A DNA stretch of 9,579 nt from Deltaproteobacteria bacterium (GTDB lineage: Bacteria; Desulfobacterota; Desulfobacteria; Desulfobacterales; ETH-SRB1): assembly GCA_030611115.1 (NCBI GenBank), contig JAUWQK010000033.1:1-9579 (forward strand), read 5' to 3'. Position 1 is the stretch's first letter; each line of letters starts with the position of its first letter. This document shows positions 1 through 6,269 of this stretch, one piece after another. Below the pieces are notes generated by a model, which was not told where the DNA came from, ran no database searches, and saw only the letters and a program-made list of their open reading frames with translations. The translations under genes and the position numbers were made by a program.

Positions 1-139
1 ACTGCTCTTCTTGAATAACAGATTCAAGATCATTTAACCTTCTCTCATCCAACTCATTCAATAAGTTAACTAAACGAGATGTAAGTTCACCGGTTGCCTG
101 ACTGACATATTCCATAATTTTTTCTGGTTCGTTACTCAT
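1..139 (-). CDS. Unknown protein, N-terminal 46 residues only (3' end outside window), with ettA-like start
   Basis: The gene starts at ATG 139-137 and runs off the left edge with no stop. The visible protein begins MSNEPEKIMEYVSQATGELT and continues with a Leu/Glu/Arg-rich stretch ending near ESVIQEEQ. That stretch looks amphipathic and alpha-helical, possibly a coiled coil. I see no recognisable domain. The first eight residues, MSNEPEKI, are identical to the first eight of the EttA encoded at 8177, and the upstream leader is shared too (see repeat 114-156). The next codon is itself ATG (115-113), placed exactly where similarity to ettA stops, so the ancestral start could have been that Met. 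It lies 196 bp downstream of the 336-1007 gene in the same direction; whether they are co-transcribed is not clear. The in-frame codons and a copied, functional-looking start make a real gene likely, but its function is unknown. Confidence 0.6.
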   Translation of the reverse strand, partial: MSNEPEKIMEYVSQATGELTSRLVNLLNELDERRLNDLESVIQEEQ

Positions 140-156
140 TGGAAGTCTCTTTCAAT
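114..156 (-). repeat. 43-bp copy of the ettA leader and first codons (copy 1)
   Basis: Positions 114-156 match 8152-8194 in the same orientation at 42 of 43 positions (mismatch t125 versus c8163, a silent third-base change in a Pro codon). Similarity stops abruptly at both ends. The block contains the weak Shine-Dalgarno-like GAAAGAG, a spacer, the ATG and eight codons. It therefore duplicates a translation-initiation region rather than a structural gene. Confidence 0.93.
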
Positions 157-335
157 AGCACATTTAACGCAAAAATCGGATTCGGGCAGCTATTGGTGTT
201 CATGTCCAGCGAAAAACCGCAATTTGTGGCCTTTCGAGGTATAAAGTCTGTTTTGAATTGTTCAGGGCGGCTTCATTGATGCTCTTGCTGTTTATCGCTT
301 AGTTTATGCCACCGGTTTCATCAATCAATTTCCAA

Positions 336-1007
336 TTAATATTCCATCAACTTCTGAGCAAGACGGTGTAGTTCCGGGTTGGCCAGAGCTGAAACCTTTT
401 TCTTTACGGTACGGGAATAATACTCCCTTTCCGTCTTATTTAACGGTTCACCATTGATTTTCTTTTTAAACAATTCTTTTTGTTTTGGCGAAAATATCTG
501 AGATAAAGCATATTCAAGAGATAACTCCTCATATTTTTCTTTCAACTGTCTTGTTTTTTTTGCATCTTGTTTAAAATAGTTATTAAAAATATTTTTTAAA
601 CGAGAAGAATGAAAACGTCTATTTCTTAGGGAAAGAAAATCACCATGGGCCAAGAAATTCCTTAATTTTTGCAAACGAGCAACCTCTTCCCTTGAAAACA
701 ATTTTTTTATTTGGTTTGACCAAACAAATGACAAATGGTGGTGTTGATATAATGCCAATGATAATAATAACAAAGCGTGAAAATCTTCTCGAAACTCTTT
801 TTTTGTCAAATTTTTTAGAACTTCATCATAATTAAAGCTAAATTCCTGGGCGGCATTAGCCAACAAAACAGGAAATCCCTCCCATAACCGAGTGTCTTTA
901 CTTTTAACAACTTCGGCAAGTGTTTTGTTAACATCAAAATCATCTTTTGTTTCCATAAGTGAAAAGCCAAGACGGTTTAAATTTTCAAGCAAGTCTTTTT
1001 TAACCAT
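336..1007 (-). CDS. Basic helical partner protein of the nucleotidyltransferase (putative antitoxin/regulator)
   Basis: 223 residues, starting at ATG 1007 and overlapping the stop of the upstream nucleotidyltransferase gene by 8 bp. A good Shine-Dalgarno sequence (GAGGAGA, 1020-1014) sits 7 nt before the ATG, which fixes this start. The protein is lysine-rich and predicted mostly helical, with no signal peptide. Segments that look family-defining are RLWEGFPVLLANAAQ (about residues 41-55), the charged RNFLAHGD region (about 116-123) and the C-terminal FSPKQKELFKKKINGEPL through KVSALANPELHRLAQKL. The last part resembles a helix-turn-helix of the sigma-region-4 kind, but that is a reading by eye. 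I recall similar proteins beside small nucleotidyltransferases in bacteria and archaea. By analogy with AbiE/MNT systems it would be the DNA-binding antitoxin, or a protein that the nucleotidyltransferase modifies. No published function is known to me. Confidence 0.8.
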   Translation of the reverse strand: MVKKDLLENLNRLGFSLMETKDDFDVNKTLAEVVKSKDTRLWEGFPVLLANAAQEFSFNYDEVLKNLTKKEFREDFHALLLLSLALYQHHHLSFVWSNQIKKLFSREEVARLQKLRNFLAHGDFLSLRNRRFHSSRLKNIFNNYFKQDAKKTRQLKEKYEELSLEYALSQIFSPKQKELFKKKINGEPLNKTEREYYSRTVKKKVSALANPELHRLAQKLMEY

Positions 1008-1587
1008 AAAGTTTCTCCTCTCGAAGGAGAGCTAAAAAATCATTTAGGTTTTTAGTAATACGATTTTCAGAAATATCATAACCAGCTAACTTCTTAAAAT
1101 TCTCTACAAGGTATTTGATATCAATTTTCTTGCTACGCGCTTTCACCAGCATCAGACAATCCTCAAAATCAACGCTTGATCCACGGAAAAGTTTGCTGGC
1201 AATCAAATCATAGTCATTCAAAATGCCGATGTATAAATGAGAAAACTCTTTTAAAAATGTATGTTTATCTTCTTTTAATGGAGATTCCAATAATTCCGTT
1301 GTATGGATACGTTTTCCCGGAAATATGTCAAATATATATTTGTCCTCTTGTCTCAACCAACCAGAAACTGTTTTTTGTTGGTAACCTAAATCTTTTATGG
1401 TCTTTATTAAATACTTATACTCTGTCTCAATGGGGACTAAAAAATCAACATCCTTGGTAGATTGTTTAATGTCTAACAAGGTTAGTGCTGTTCCTCCACA
1501 GGCAATGAGATGGATTTTGCGTTTTAAAAAAGCGTTCCATTGCCCCAATACATCTAATAATGTCTGTTTGTTAAGTCTGTATTCCAT
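1000..1587 (-). CDS. Small nucleotidyltransferase, AbiEii/DUF6036-like (putative toxin)
   Basis: 195 residues if it starts at ATG 1587; an in-frame TTG at 1608 would add seven residues but lies inside a palindrome. The DNA polymerase beta-type nucleotidyltransferase signature is present. It comprises the motif CGGTALTLL (GGT at residues 31-33), then KDVDFLV with the metal-binding DxD (Asp46 and Asp48), and a plausible third acidic residue in YIFDIF (Asp87). Towards the C-terminus, LIASKLFRGSSVDFEDCLML matches the helical segment usual in AbiEii/MNT-like enzymes. Such enzymes transfer nucleotides to tRNA, proteins or other targets, and several are toxins of toxin-antitoxin or abortive-infection systems. 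Here it is the first gene of a two-gene operon whose second gene overlaps by 8 bp. GC is about 30% in a sampled stretch (1321-1380), well below the genes to the right, which suggests transfer. The family call is firm; the toxin role is inferred. Confidence 0.82.
   Translation of the reverse strand: MEYRLNKQTLLDVLGQWNAFLKRKIHLIACGGTALTLLDIKQSTKDVDFLVPIETEYKYLIKTIKDLGYQQKTVSGWLRQEDKYIFDIFPGKRIHTTELLESPLKEDKHTFLKEFSHLYIGILNDYDLIASKLFRGSSVDFEDCLMLVKARSKKIDIKYLVENFKKLAGYDISENRITKNLNDFLALLREEKLYG
1014..1020 (-). promoter_or_regulatory. Ribosome-binding site of the partner gene
   Basis: GAGGAGA lies on the minus strand inside the 3' end of the nucleotidyltransferase gene, 7 nt before ATG 1007. It is much stronger than anything before the nucleotidyltransferase start at 1587, where no clear Shine-Dalgarno sequence is visible. 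This would favour higher synthesis of the partner than of the enzyme, as expected if the partner is an antitoxin. Confidence 0.75.
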
Positions 1588-1603
1588 AAATTGTATTAAT
1601 ATG

Positions 1604-1639
1604 TACAATATATTGTAGATATATGATCAATATATTGTA
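1604..1639. promoter_or_regulatory. Two phased palindromic putative operators (CAATATATTG x2)
   Basis: CAATATATTG occurs at 1606-1615 and 1628-1637, 22 bp apart, about two helical turns. Each copy is followed by TA, so CAATATATTGTA is a 12-bp direct repeat. The first copy extends to a perfect 14-bp palindrome, TACAATATATTGTA (1604-1617). One copy lies in the spacer of the predicted promoter and the other at the expected transcription start, the usual places for repressor sites. A dimeric regulator, possibly the product of the 336-1007 gene, could bind here. Repeat and spacing are seen; binding is inferred. Confidence 0.55.
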
Positions 1640-1646
1640 TTAACAA
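1618..1646 (-). promoter_or_regulatory. Candidate sigma-70 promoter of the nucleotidyltransferase operon
   Basis: Reading leftwards, TTGTTA (1646-1641) can serve as the -35 box and TATATC (1623-1618) as the -10 box, with a 17-bp spacer. Each matches four of six consensus bases. Transcription would begin near 1611, leaving a leader of roughly 24 nt before ATG 1587. The CAATATATTG at 1628-1637 fills the spacer. AT-richness makes chance matches common, so the call rests mainly on the spacing and the coincidence with the palindromes. Confidence 0.4.
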
Positions 1647-1676
1647 GGTACATTATTTAAAACACACTGTCATGAA

Positions 1677-1801
1677 ATGATAGTCTCGTAAAAAGTCAAA
1701 AATTGGAATTACTACCACAACTTATTGGTATAGCAAAAGTGGTAAATACACAATATATTGCGGTCACTAAAATTTCGCCGGACTTTTTACGAAACCATCA
1801 T
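1677..1801. mobile_element. 125-bp MITE-like element with 21-bp terminal inverted repeats
   Basis: The left end (1677-1697, core CTCGTAAAAAGTC) and the right end (1781-1801, core GACTTTTTACGAAA) are inverted repeats matching at 19 of 21 positions. The interior is AT-rich, has no coding capacity, and holds a smaller inverted pair (ACCAC around 1713-1717 against GTGGT around 1739-1743). No transposase is present, so any movement would need an enzyme supplied elsewhere. I could not identify a clear target-site duplication. I recall similar ends scattered in deltaproteobacterial genomes but could not check this. The right end lies inside the 1767-2237 gene and replaces its 3' end. Confidence 0.7.
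1751..1760. repeat. Third copy of CAATATATTG, inside the MITE-like element
   Basis: This is an exact copy of the 10-bp palindrome found twice in front of the nucleotidyltransferase gene. Here it lies 114 bp upstream of the nearer operator and inside the 1677-1801 element. It may be a distal regulator site allowing looping, or a chance match in AT-rich DNA; the flanking bases differ from the other two copies. Confidence 0.45.
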
Positions 1802-2237
1802 AATTAAGATTCAATAACTGATTTTTCCGGTGTTTGTTTAATGCTGAAACAGATAGTTTTTTATCATATGGAAGATCGAAAATTCCTGCCGGCTGTAGAA
1901 TGTGTTTCCAGAAACGATGCTCTTTTTTATCTCCTTCAAACGAAAAAAACATCCCCTCTTTTACTGAATGGCTGGCGGGGTTTCCCAGGACAAGCAAAAG
2001 TGGTGGTCTATTATCAACTTTCGTTGGGATAAGCTGCTCTGATTGATATTTTAACAGGTCTCCTTTTCTCTCAAATATTTCATTATTGCACGGGTCAGAT
2101 TCAACAAAGGCATTCCACTTTTTTTCAAATCTCTCTCTTTCTCGTTTTTTTGTGGCAGGAAACAATTGTTTAAGATCGATTTTGCATTGAAGCTTTACCT
2201 GATCTATTTGTCGATATGAAAATATGACACCTGACAT
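1767..2237 (-). pseudogene. Uracil-DNA-glycosylase-like protein, 3'-truncated by a MITE-like element
   Basis: The frame starts at ATG 2237, preceded by AAAGG eight bases upstream, and would encode 156 residues. After a charged N-terminal part (about residues 1-75) comes LLLVLGNPASHSVKEGMFF and then EHRFWKHILQPAGIFD (residues 80-121). This parallels the first catalytic motif region of MUG/TDG-type mismatch uracil-DNA glycosylases: hydrophobic strand, G-x-NP-x-x-S, aromatic pair, RFWK, AG. The second half of that fold, with the other active-site motif, is missing. The last ten residues (DGFVKSPAKF) and the stop come from the element at 1677-1801, and nothing resembling the lost part follows on the far side. 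It is probably a broken base-excision-repair gene. The family assignment is by motif only and is moderately uncertain. Confidence 0.55.
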
Positions 2238-2314
2238 ATTGGCAGCCTTTATACATCTATTTGTCGGGTTATTTACTTATTTATTAAGGCTTCAATGGCT
2301 TGATTATGAATTCC

Positions 2315-2659
2315 TCATCCGAAAAAGCAACCGTGTGTATCAGCATCGATTTCTGCTACCAGCTCATCAAGACTTCGGGATAAATCAAGTGGGCCATACT
2401 TGTGCCATTTCATATCGGCCCTTTGCCAGAAAAGCCTCCAGTGGTTTTTGCTCCTGATGAATTTGAGTTTGGCAAAGGGTGCCCAAGTTTCTTCAGATGG
2501 ATTATTCCATCGAGGCCTGACTTCAAATATGATTACGTCCTGATTTTGAATCCTATATTCACATCGCAATTTATCTCTGATATGCGCAGGCGATCTTTTC
2601 TGACAAAACGTCCCGACCAGCTTTTTTATCTTGTGGATCTCTATTTCGGCAAACGCCAT
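2315..2659 (-). CDS. DUF3024 family protein
   Basis: 114 residues from ATG 2659, chosen over an in-frame upstream ATG at 2707 because AAGGGAAGAG lies just before it and family members typically begin MAFxEIEI. Features I recognise are MAFAEIEIHKIKKLVGTFC, a Cys/Arg/Pro segment (CQKRSPAHIRDKL), IFEVRPRW (about residues 64-71), an aromatic WRLFWQRADMKWHKY block (about 76-90) and the near-invariant C-terminal ending GCFFG. The function of DUF3024 is unknown. The protein is small, soluble and rich in aromatic and basic residues, so nucleic-acid contact is possible but unproven. It is 77 bp upstream of the broken glycosylase-like gene in the same direction and may once have been co-transcribed with it. 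The length looks complete. Confidence 0.85.
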   Translation of the reverse strand: MAFAEIEIHKIKKLVGTFCQKRSPAHIRDKLRCEYRIQNQDVIIFEVRPRWNNPSEETWAPFAKLKFIRSKNHWRLFWQRADMKWHKYGPLDLSRSLDELVAEIDADTHGCFFG

Positions 2660-2691
2660 TTTCTCTTCCCTTGGTTCATAACACGTTGTTA

Positions 2692-2871
2692 TCATTTCAT
2701 AAGGCACATAACGCCGGTATCCGTAAATGCCTTTACAGCCATATCATCGAACATATTGCGCTCACATGTGTTAGCAGCTATGAGTCCAAATTTGTCATAT
2801 GTCTTCTGATTTTTTATCTTTATTCTTAAACTTCTATGCCCCCTTGAATCTTGACTAATTAACAACAAGGG
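2692..2871 (-). pseudogene. Short open frame, possible gene remnant
   Basis: An open minus-strand frame runs from 2871 to a TGA at 2692-2694, between the catalase and the DUF3024 gene. Its translation includes SQDSRGHRSLRI and then YDKFGLIAANTCERN followed by MFDDMAVKAFTDTGVMCLMK. The amino-acid mix looks protein-like rather than random. The only ATG starts are late (2754 gives 20 residues), and TTG at 2868 or 2865 lies inside the repeat next to the catalase. I do not recognise the sequence. It may be the 3' remnant of a gene cut by the catalase insertion, or may not be coding. Confidence 0.25.
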
Positions 2872-2884
2872 TCAAACGTAGACC
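2864..2884. repeat. Inverted flanking repeat of the catalase gene (left copy)
   Basis: On the minus strand this reads GGTCTACGTTTGAC-C-CTTGTT. It matches 4493-4513 (plus strand) at 20 of 21 positions, so the two copies face each other across the catalase gene. Both sit next to a GGGGTC string. The form resembles REP-type palindromic repeats. Confidence 0.8.
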
Positions 2885-2885
2885 C
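2869..2885 (-). terminator. Possible catalase transcription terminator
   Basis: Downstream of the catalase stop on the minus strand, GGGTC (2885-2881) and GACCC (2873-2869) can form a 5-bp stem around a 7-nt loop. A T-rich run, TTGTTGTT, follows. The stem is short, so termination may be weak. The hairpin is part of the flanking repeat, meaning a repeat copy may have been recruited as terminator. Confidence 0.35.
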
Positions 2886-2937
2886 CATTTACCGAATTCA
2901 CTCCAAATGGTAGCAGCTACTCGTACAAGAGCTGTGC

Positions 2938-4452
2938 TCAAGCTGCTTCGGCTGTGGCTTTAGCCCTATCTTCCCGGGACATTACTGCCAAATTCTCAAC
3001 GTCCTTGACCTCCAAACCCAGCCCTTCGGCCACACGACGTCCATAGTCCTGATCTGCCTTATAGAATAATGCCGTCTGGCGCATCTGGATTCGTTTCTGA
3101 GCACCACTCAGGTGACTTACAATGTTGCCTACAAGATGATCGCGAGCCTCATCGGTCATGACATCGCGGTACAGGTTGCCAGGCTGTACGAAATCGTCGT
3201 TGGGGTGCGTATAAGCGTGACGGGCCGCTTGGCCGGATACCTCAAAGGGTGGCTCCAAAGAATTTGAATCTGGCTCGGGACCTCCAAAACTGTTGGGCCA
3301 GTAATTCGGAGCTCCACCACCGTTATCGTCAAAACGCATGAAACCATCGCGTTGGTAGTTCTTCTCAGGGGCGGCTTTAGGCGTGTTTACCGGCAAAAGG
3401 TGATAGTTAGGTCCCAGACGGTGGAGGTGCGTATCATGGTATGAGAAAAGGCGTGCCTGCAGCATCTTATCGGGTGAAGCGGCGATGCCTGGTACCAAAT
3501 TTCCGGGGCAAAAAGCAGCTTGCTCAACCTCAGCGAAGTAGTTTTTTGGGTTACGGTTGAGAACTAAGCGGCCTACTTCGATCGGCGGAAAGTCGCTGTG
3601 TGGCCAGACTTTTGTAATATCAAAGATGTCAAATCGATAGTCCTTGGCTTGCTCGGGAGTCATAATCTGCATTTGGAGCGTCCAACTTGGGTAATCACCC
3701 CTCTCGATGGCATCATACAAATCGCGGGTGGCATGATTAGGATCCTCTCCTGATATGCGAGTCGCCTCTTCTCGTGTAAGGTTCTTTATGCCTTGGTCAG
3801 TTTTGAAATGGTACTGCACCCAGAAGTACTCGCCCTTGTCATTGTACCATTTGAATGTATGACTGCTGTAACCGTTCATATGACGGAAATTGGCAGGCGT
3901 GCCCCGGTCGGAGAACAGAATAGTGACTTGGTGTATTGATTCTGGAGTGAGTGAAAGGAAGTCCCAGAACATGTTCGGGTCTGGGCAATTGGTGGCTGGA
4001 TGCCTCTTCTGAGTATGGATGAAATCGGGGAACTTGAGGGGATCCCGGATAAAAAAGACTGGGGTGTTATTCCCGACCATGTCGTAATTCCCCTCCTCGG
4101 TGTAGAACTTAACTGCAAAGCCGCGGGGGTCGCGCGCAGCATCAGCCGAGCCTTTTTCAGCGCCCACAGTGGAAAATCGGACAAAAACCTCGGTCTGCTT
4201 ACCCACTTCAGAGAGGAATTTGGCCTTGGTATATTTAGTCACATCAGCGGTGACTTCAAAATAGCCACCTGCTCCCGCTCCTTTGGCGTGTACAACGCGC
4301 TCAGGGATGCGTTCACGGTCGAAATGAGAAAGCTTTTCGAGAAGATGAACGTCTTGCATAAGGACTGGCCCACGGTTACCAGCAGTCATGGTGTTCTGGT
4401 CGTCGCCAACCGGTATTCCAAATGCGGTAGTTAGCTTTTTTGAATCACTCAT
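2938..4452 (-). CDS. katA: Monofunctional haem catalase, clade-3 small-subunit type
   Basis: 504 residues, the normal length for small-subunit catalases, converting hydrogen peroxide to water and oxygen in the cytoplasm. The distal active-site His is in [12 protein letters not shown] (His55), the catalytic Asn in [10 protein letters not shown] (Asn128) and the proximal haem-ligand Tyr in RLFSYHDTH (Tyr338). [15 protein letters not shown] and [20 protein letters not shown] are textbook family signatures. The protein ends shortly after the catalase-immune-responsive segment ([13 protein letters not shown]), with no flavodoxin-like extension. The start at ATG 4452 has a very strong Shine-Dalgarno sequence 8 nt upstream. 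GC is about 52-55% in sampled stretches against 35% in adjacent umuC, and inverted copies of a 21-bp repeat flank the gene, so recent acquisition is likely. In a presumed anaerobe it would protect against oxygen exposure. No regulator gene is adjacent. Confidence 0.97.
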   Translation of the reverse strand: MSDSKKLTTAFGIPVGDDQNTMTAGNRGPVLMQDVHLLEKLSHFDRERIPERVVHAKGAGAGGYFEVTADVTKYTKAKFLSEVGKQTEVFVRFSTVGAEKGSADAARDPRGFAVKFYTEEGNYDMVGNNTPVFFIRDPLKFPDFIHTQKRHPATNCPDPNMFWDFLSLTPESIHQVTILFSDRGTPANFRHMNGYSSHTFKWYNDKGEYFWVQYHFKTDQGIKNLTREEATRISGEDPNHATRDLYDAIERGDYPSWTLQMQIMTPEQAKDYRFDIFDITKVWPHSDFPPIEVGRLVLNRNPKNYFAEVEQAAFCPGNLVPGIAASPDKMLQARLFSYHDTHLHRLGPNYHLLPVNTPKAAPEKNYQRDGFMRFDDNGGGAPNYWPNSFGGPEPDSNSLEPPFEVSGQAARHAYTHPNDDFVQPGNLYRDVMTDEARDHLVGNIVSHLSGAQKRIQMRQTALFYKADQDYGRRVAEGLGLEVKDVENLAVMSREDRAKATAEAA

Positions 4453-4460
4453 TTTTGAAT

Positions 4461-4467
4461 CCTCCTT
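4461..4467 (-). promoter_or_regulatory. Strong ribosome-binding site of katA
   Basis: AAGGAGG on the minus strand, 8 nt before ATG 4452, is a near-perfect anti-16S match and the strongest in the window. Only 82 bp separate the katA start from the end of umuC. The promoter must therefore lie beside or inside the right flanking repeat, or within the end of umuC. I found no convincing -35/-10 pair. Confidence 0.85.
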
Positions 4468-4492
4468 TTTTGGTTAGGAAAAATAGGGGTCA

Positions 4493-4513
4493 GGTCTACG
4501 TTTGACTCTTGTT
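4493..4513. repeat. Inverted flanking repeat of the catalase gene (right copy)
   Basis: The plus strand reads GGTCTACGTTTGAC-T-CTTGTT, the inverse of 2864-2884 with one mismatch. It is preceded by AGGGGTCA, so GGGGTC appears beside both copies, with a short insertion here. The hairpin potential is weaker than in the left copy. It lies between the stop of umuC (4535) and the start of katA, marking the upstream edge of the catalase segment. Confidence 0.8.
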
Positions 4514-4534
4514 ACAGTTAAATAAAATGCTTAC

Positions 4535-5806
4535 TCATGATACTTTAAGTAGCTGATCCCAATTTGTTGTATATGAAGGTGAGCGCCTTTTAAATACCGT
4601 TTTCCATCTTTGATTAGTGGTTAAACCTGTTGCTGCGTATTTTAAAGTATCTGAGTCCATCTTTTTATTTACACTATCCAAAGCCTGCATGAGCTTTTTT
4701 GAACGCTTGAAATCTGTGTAATTAAAAAGATCTGCCTGGATTTGGTCTTCAGGGTTTAAATGCTTGAACACGACACCTGCCTTTTTGTACAAGTATCCTT
4801 TTCTGTAAATCCCTTTAAGACCTTCATGTGCATACCGGATAAGCTCAGAAGTGTCGCTGGTTGCAACAGAAAGCTTTATGGTTTTAATATTGACATAATA
4901 ATTTTCCTTCCTGAAACGATTGGTCATAAGAAAAACCATCAACACTCCTGCGACAGAGTGTTCTTTTCTCAATTTCTCAGCTCCAATAGACGCATAAGCA
5001 GCAACAGCCTCTTTCAGGTCATCCAGGGACTCTATTGAATTTTTGAATGTCCTGGATACAGTTATTCCTTTTTTGGGAGACGGAAATTGCTCCAAAGCAT
5101 AACAGGGAAGACCTCTTAGTTCATTAAGCAGCCTGATTCCTGTAATACCCATTCTTTTCTTTATAAACTTGTCATCAGCATCACGAAGTTGCAAAGCATT
5201 ATGTATGCCATATTTTTTCAGAAAACTGGAATAACTGCGTCCTATACCCCAGACATCTCCAACGTCTGTTATCTCAAGTGCTCTGTTTAGATAAGGGGAA
5301 GCGGTTAAGTTCAAAACGCCCTCTGCCTTTACAGATTTTTTAGCGATCTTGTTTGCGATTTTGGCAAGAGTTTTGGTTTCGGCAATGCCGATAGAAACAG
5401 GAATGCCTGTCCATTGTTTTATTGTAGAGCGTATTTTGTGCCCATAATCAGTCAAATCGTATTGTTTAAATTGAGACAAATCCAGGAATGCTTCATCAAT
5501 GGAATAAATTTCAATATCAGGGGTAAATCCGGAAAGGGTGTTCATTATTCTTTGTAACATGTCCCCATAAAGAGCATAGTTGGATGAAAAAACCTGAACC
5601 TTATGGGTTTTAATTAAGCTGCTGATTTGAAATACAGGGACACCCATTTTGATGCCAAGAGTCTTGGCTTCGTTTGACCTGGCAACAACACAGCCGTCAT
5701 TATTGGAAAGCACTACAACAGGCTTTTGGGCAAGCCTTGGATGAAAAACCCGCTCACAGGAGACATAAAAATTATTGCAATCTACAATCGCAAAGGCAGG
5801 AGGCAT
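4535..5806 (-). CDS. umuC: DNA polymerase V catalytic subunit UmuC (Y-family)
   Basis: 423 residues, matching the usual UmuC length of about 420. It performs error-prone translesion synthesis after DNA damage, working with cleaved UmuD and RecA. The palm begins [17 protein letters not shown], with catalytic Asp9 and steric-gate Tyr14. [16 protein letters not shown] and the SIDEAFLDL motif (Asp104, Glu105) complete the catalytic set. [20 protein letters not shown] and the helix-hairpin-helix region (about residues 180-205) follow, then the little-finger domain. A beta-clamp-binding motif QADLF lies at residues 357-361, and the UmuC-specific C-terminal domain is present. ATG 5806 is 31 bp after the umuD stop, with AGGT upstream, so the pair forms the standard umuD-umuC operon. 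All key residues are intact. Confidence 0.97.
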   Translation of the reverse strand: MPPAFAIVDCNNFYVSCERVFHPRLAQKPVVVLSNNDGCVVARSNEAKTLGIKMGVPVFQISSLIKTHKVQVFSSNYALYGDMLQRIMNTLSGFTPDIEIYSIDEAFLDLSQFKQYDLTDYGHKIRSTIKQWTGIPVSIGIAETKTLAKIANKIAKKSVKAEGVLNLTASPYLNRALEITDVGDVWGIGRSYSSFLKKYGIHNALQLRDADDKFIKKRMGITGIRLLNELRGLPCYALEQFPSPKKGITVSRTFKNSIESLDDLKEAVAAYASIGAEKLRKEHSVAGVLMVFLMTNRFRKENYYVNIKTIKLSVATSDTSELIRYAHEGLKGIYRKGYLYKKAGVVFKHLNPEDQIQADLFNYTDFKRSKKLMQALDSVNKKMDSDTLKYAATGLTTNQRWKTVFKRRSPSYTTNWDQLLKVS

Positions 5807-5837
5807 AAGTCATTACCTGACAACTATTAAACATAAG

Positions 5838-6269
5838 TTAAAGAGGATGGATTACGTTTGTTACCACACCCCAGATCTCGAAATTCGTTTCTTCGTCTAT
5901 CTGCATGGGCTTGTAGTTTTCATTTTCAGGCATCAAAAAAATCTTGCCTTTTATCATACGAATTCTTTTTACTGTCAGATCCCCGTTAACTACAGCTATT
6001 ACGACCTTTTTGTCGGCAGGTTCGATGGCGCGATCTACGATCAGGATATCTCCGGGATGTATTCCGGTATCGAGCATGGAATCACCTGCGACCCTCACAA
6101 AAAATGTTGCGGCAGGATGCTTAATAAGGTGTTTGTTCAGGTCAAGCTCGCCTTCAATATAATCTTCCACAGGGGATGGGAAACCTGCTTCAACCGGAAT
6201 CATGAACAAAGGACGTTTGCATTCGGTTGTCCGGTCAGGATAATATATGGCATCTATATTTGCAGGCAT
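5838..6269 (-). CDS. umuD: UmuD, self-cleaving accessory subunit of DNA polymerase V
   Basis: 143 residues, close to the E. coli length of 139. Under SOS conditions RecA filaments trigger self-cleavage to UmuD', which activates UmuC. The cleavage site is Ala28-Gly29 within PVEAGFPSPVEDY. The catalytic Ser64 lies in GDSMLD and Lys101 in LTVKRI, giving the S24/LexA Ser-Lys dyad. E. coli UmuD has Cys-Gly at the cleavage site; Ala-Gly is the LexA-type pair and is acceptable in the family. The segment LDLNKHLIKHPAATFFVRVAG closely parallels E. coli. ATG 6269 has only a weak AGAAGTG upstream. It heads the umuDC operon. A TATAGT at 6339-6334 could be a -10 box, but I recognise no known LexA-box pattern in 6270-6360. 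Confidence 0.95.
   Translation of the reverse strand: MPANIDAIYYPDRTTECKRPLFMIPVEAGFPSPVEDYIEGELDLNKHLIKHPAATFFVRVAGDSMLDTGIHPGDILIVDRAIEPADKKVVIAVVNGDLTVKRIRMIKGKIFLMPENENYKPMQIDEETNFEIWGVVTNVIHPL

Noticed and set aside
160..330. Possible integron attC-like site suggested by ATTTAAC at 162-168
   Set aside because: No matching inverse core site at a suitable distance and no paired inner boxes were found. The neighbouring genes are not arranged as cassettes.
1588..1608. TTG at 1608 as the nucleotidyltransferase start, adding seven residues
   Set aside because: The extension is hydrophobic, lies inside the palindromic operator region and coincides with the predicted transcription start. ATG 1587 leads directly into family-like sequence.
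2402..2809. 135-codon open frame on the plus strand
   Set aside because: It lies opposite the DUF3024 gene, whose product has clear family features. The plus-strand translation matches nothing I recognise.
4000..4434. 144-codon open frame on the plus strand
   Set aside because: It is antisense to the N-terminal part of a fully conserved catalase, and its openness follows from that gene's codon use.
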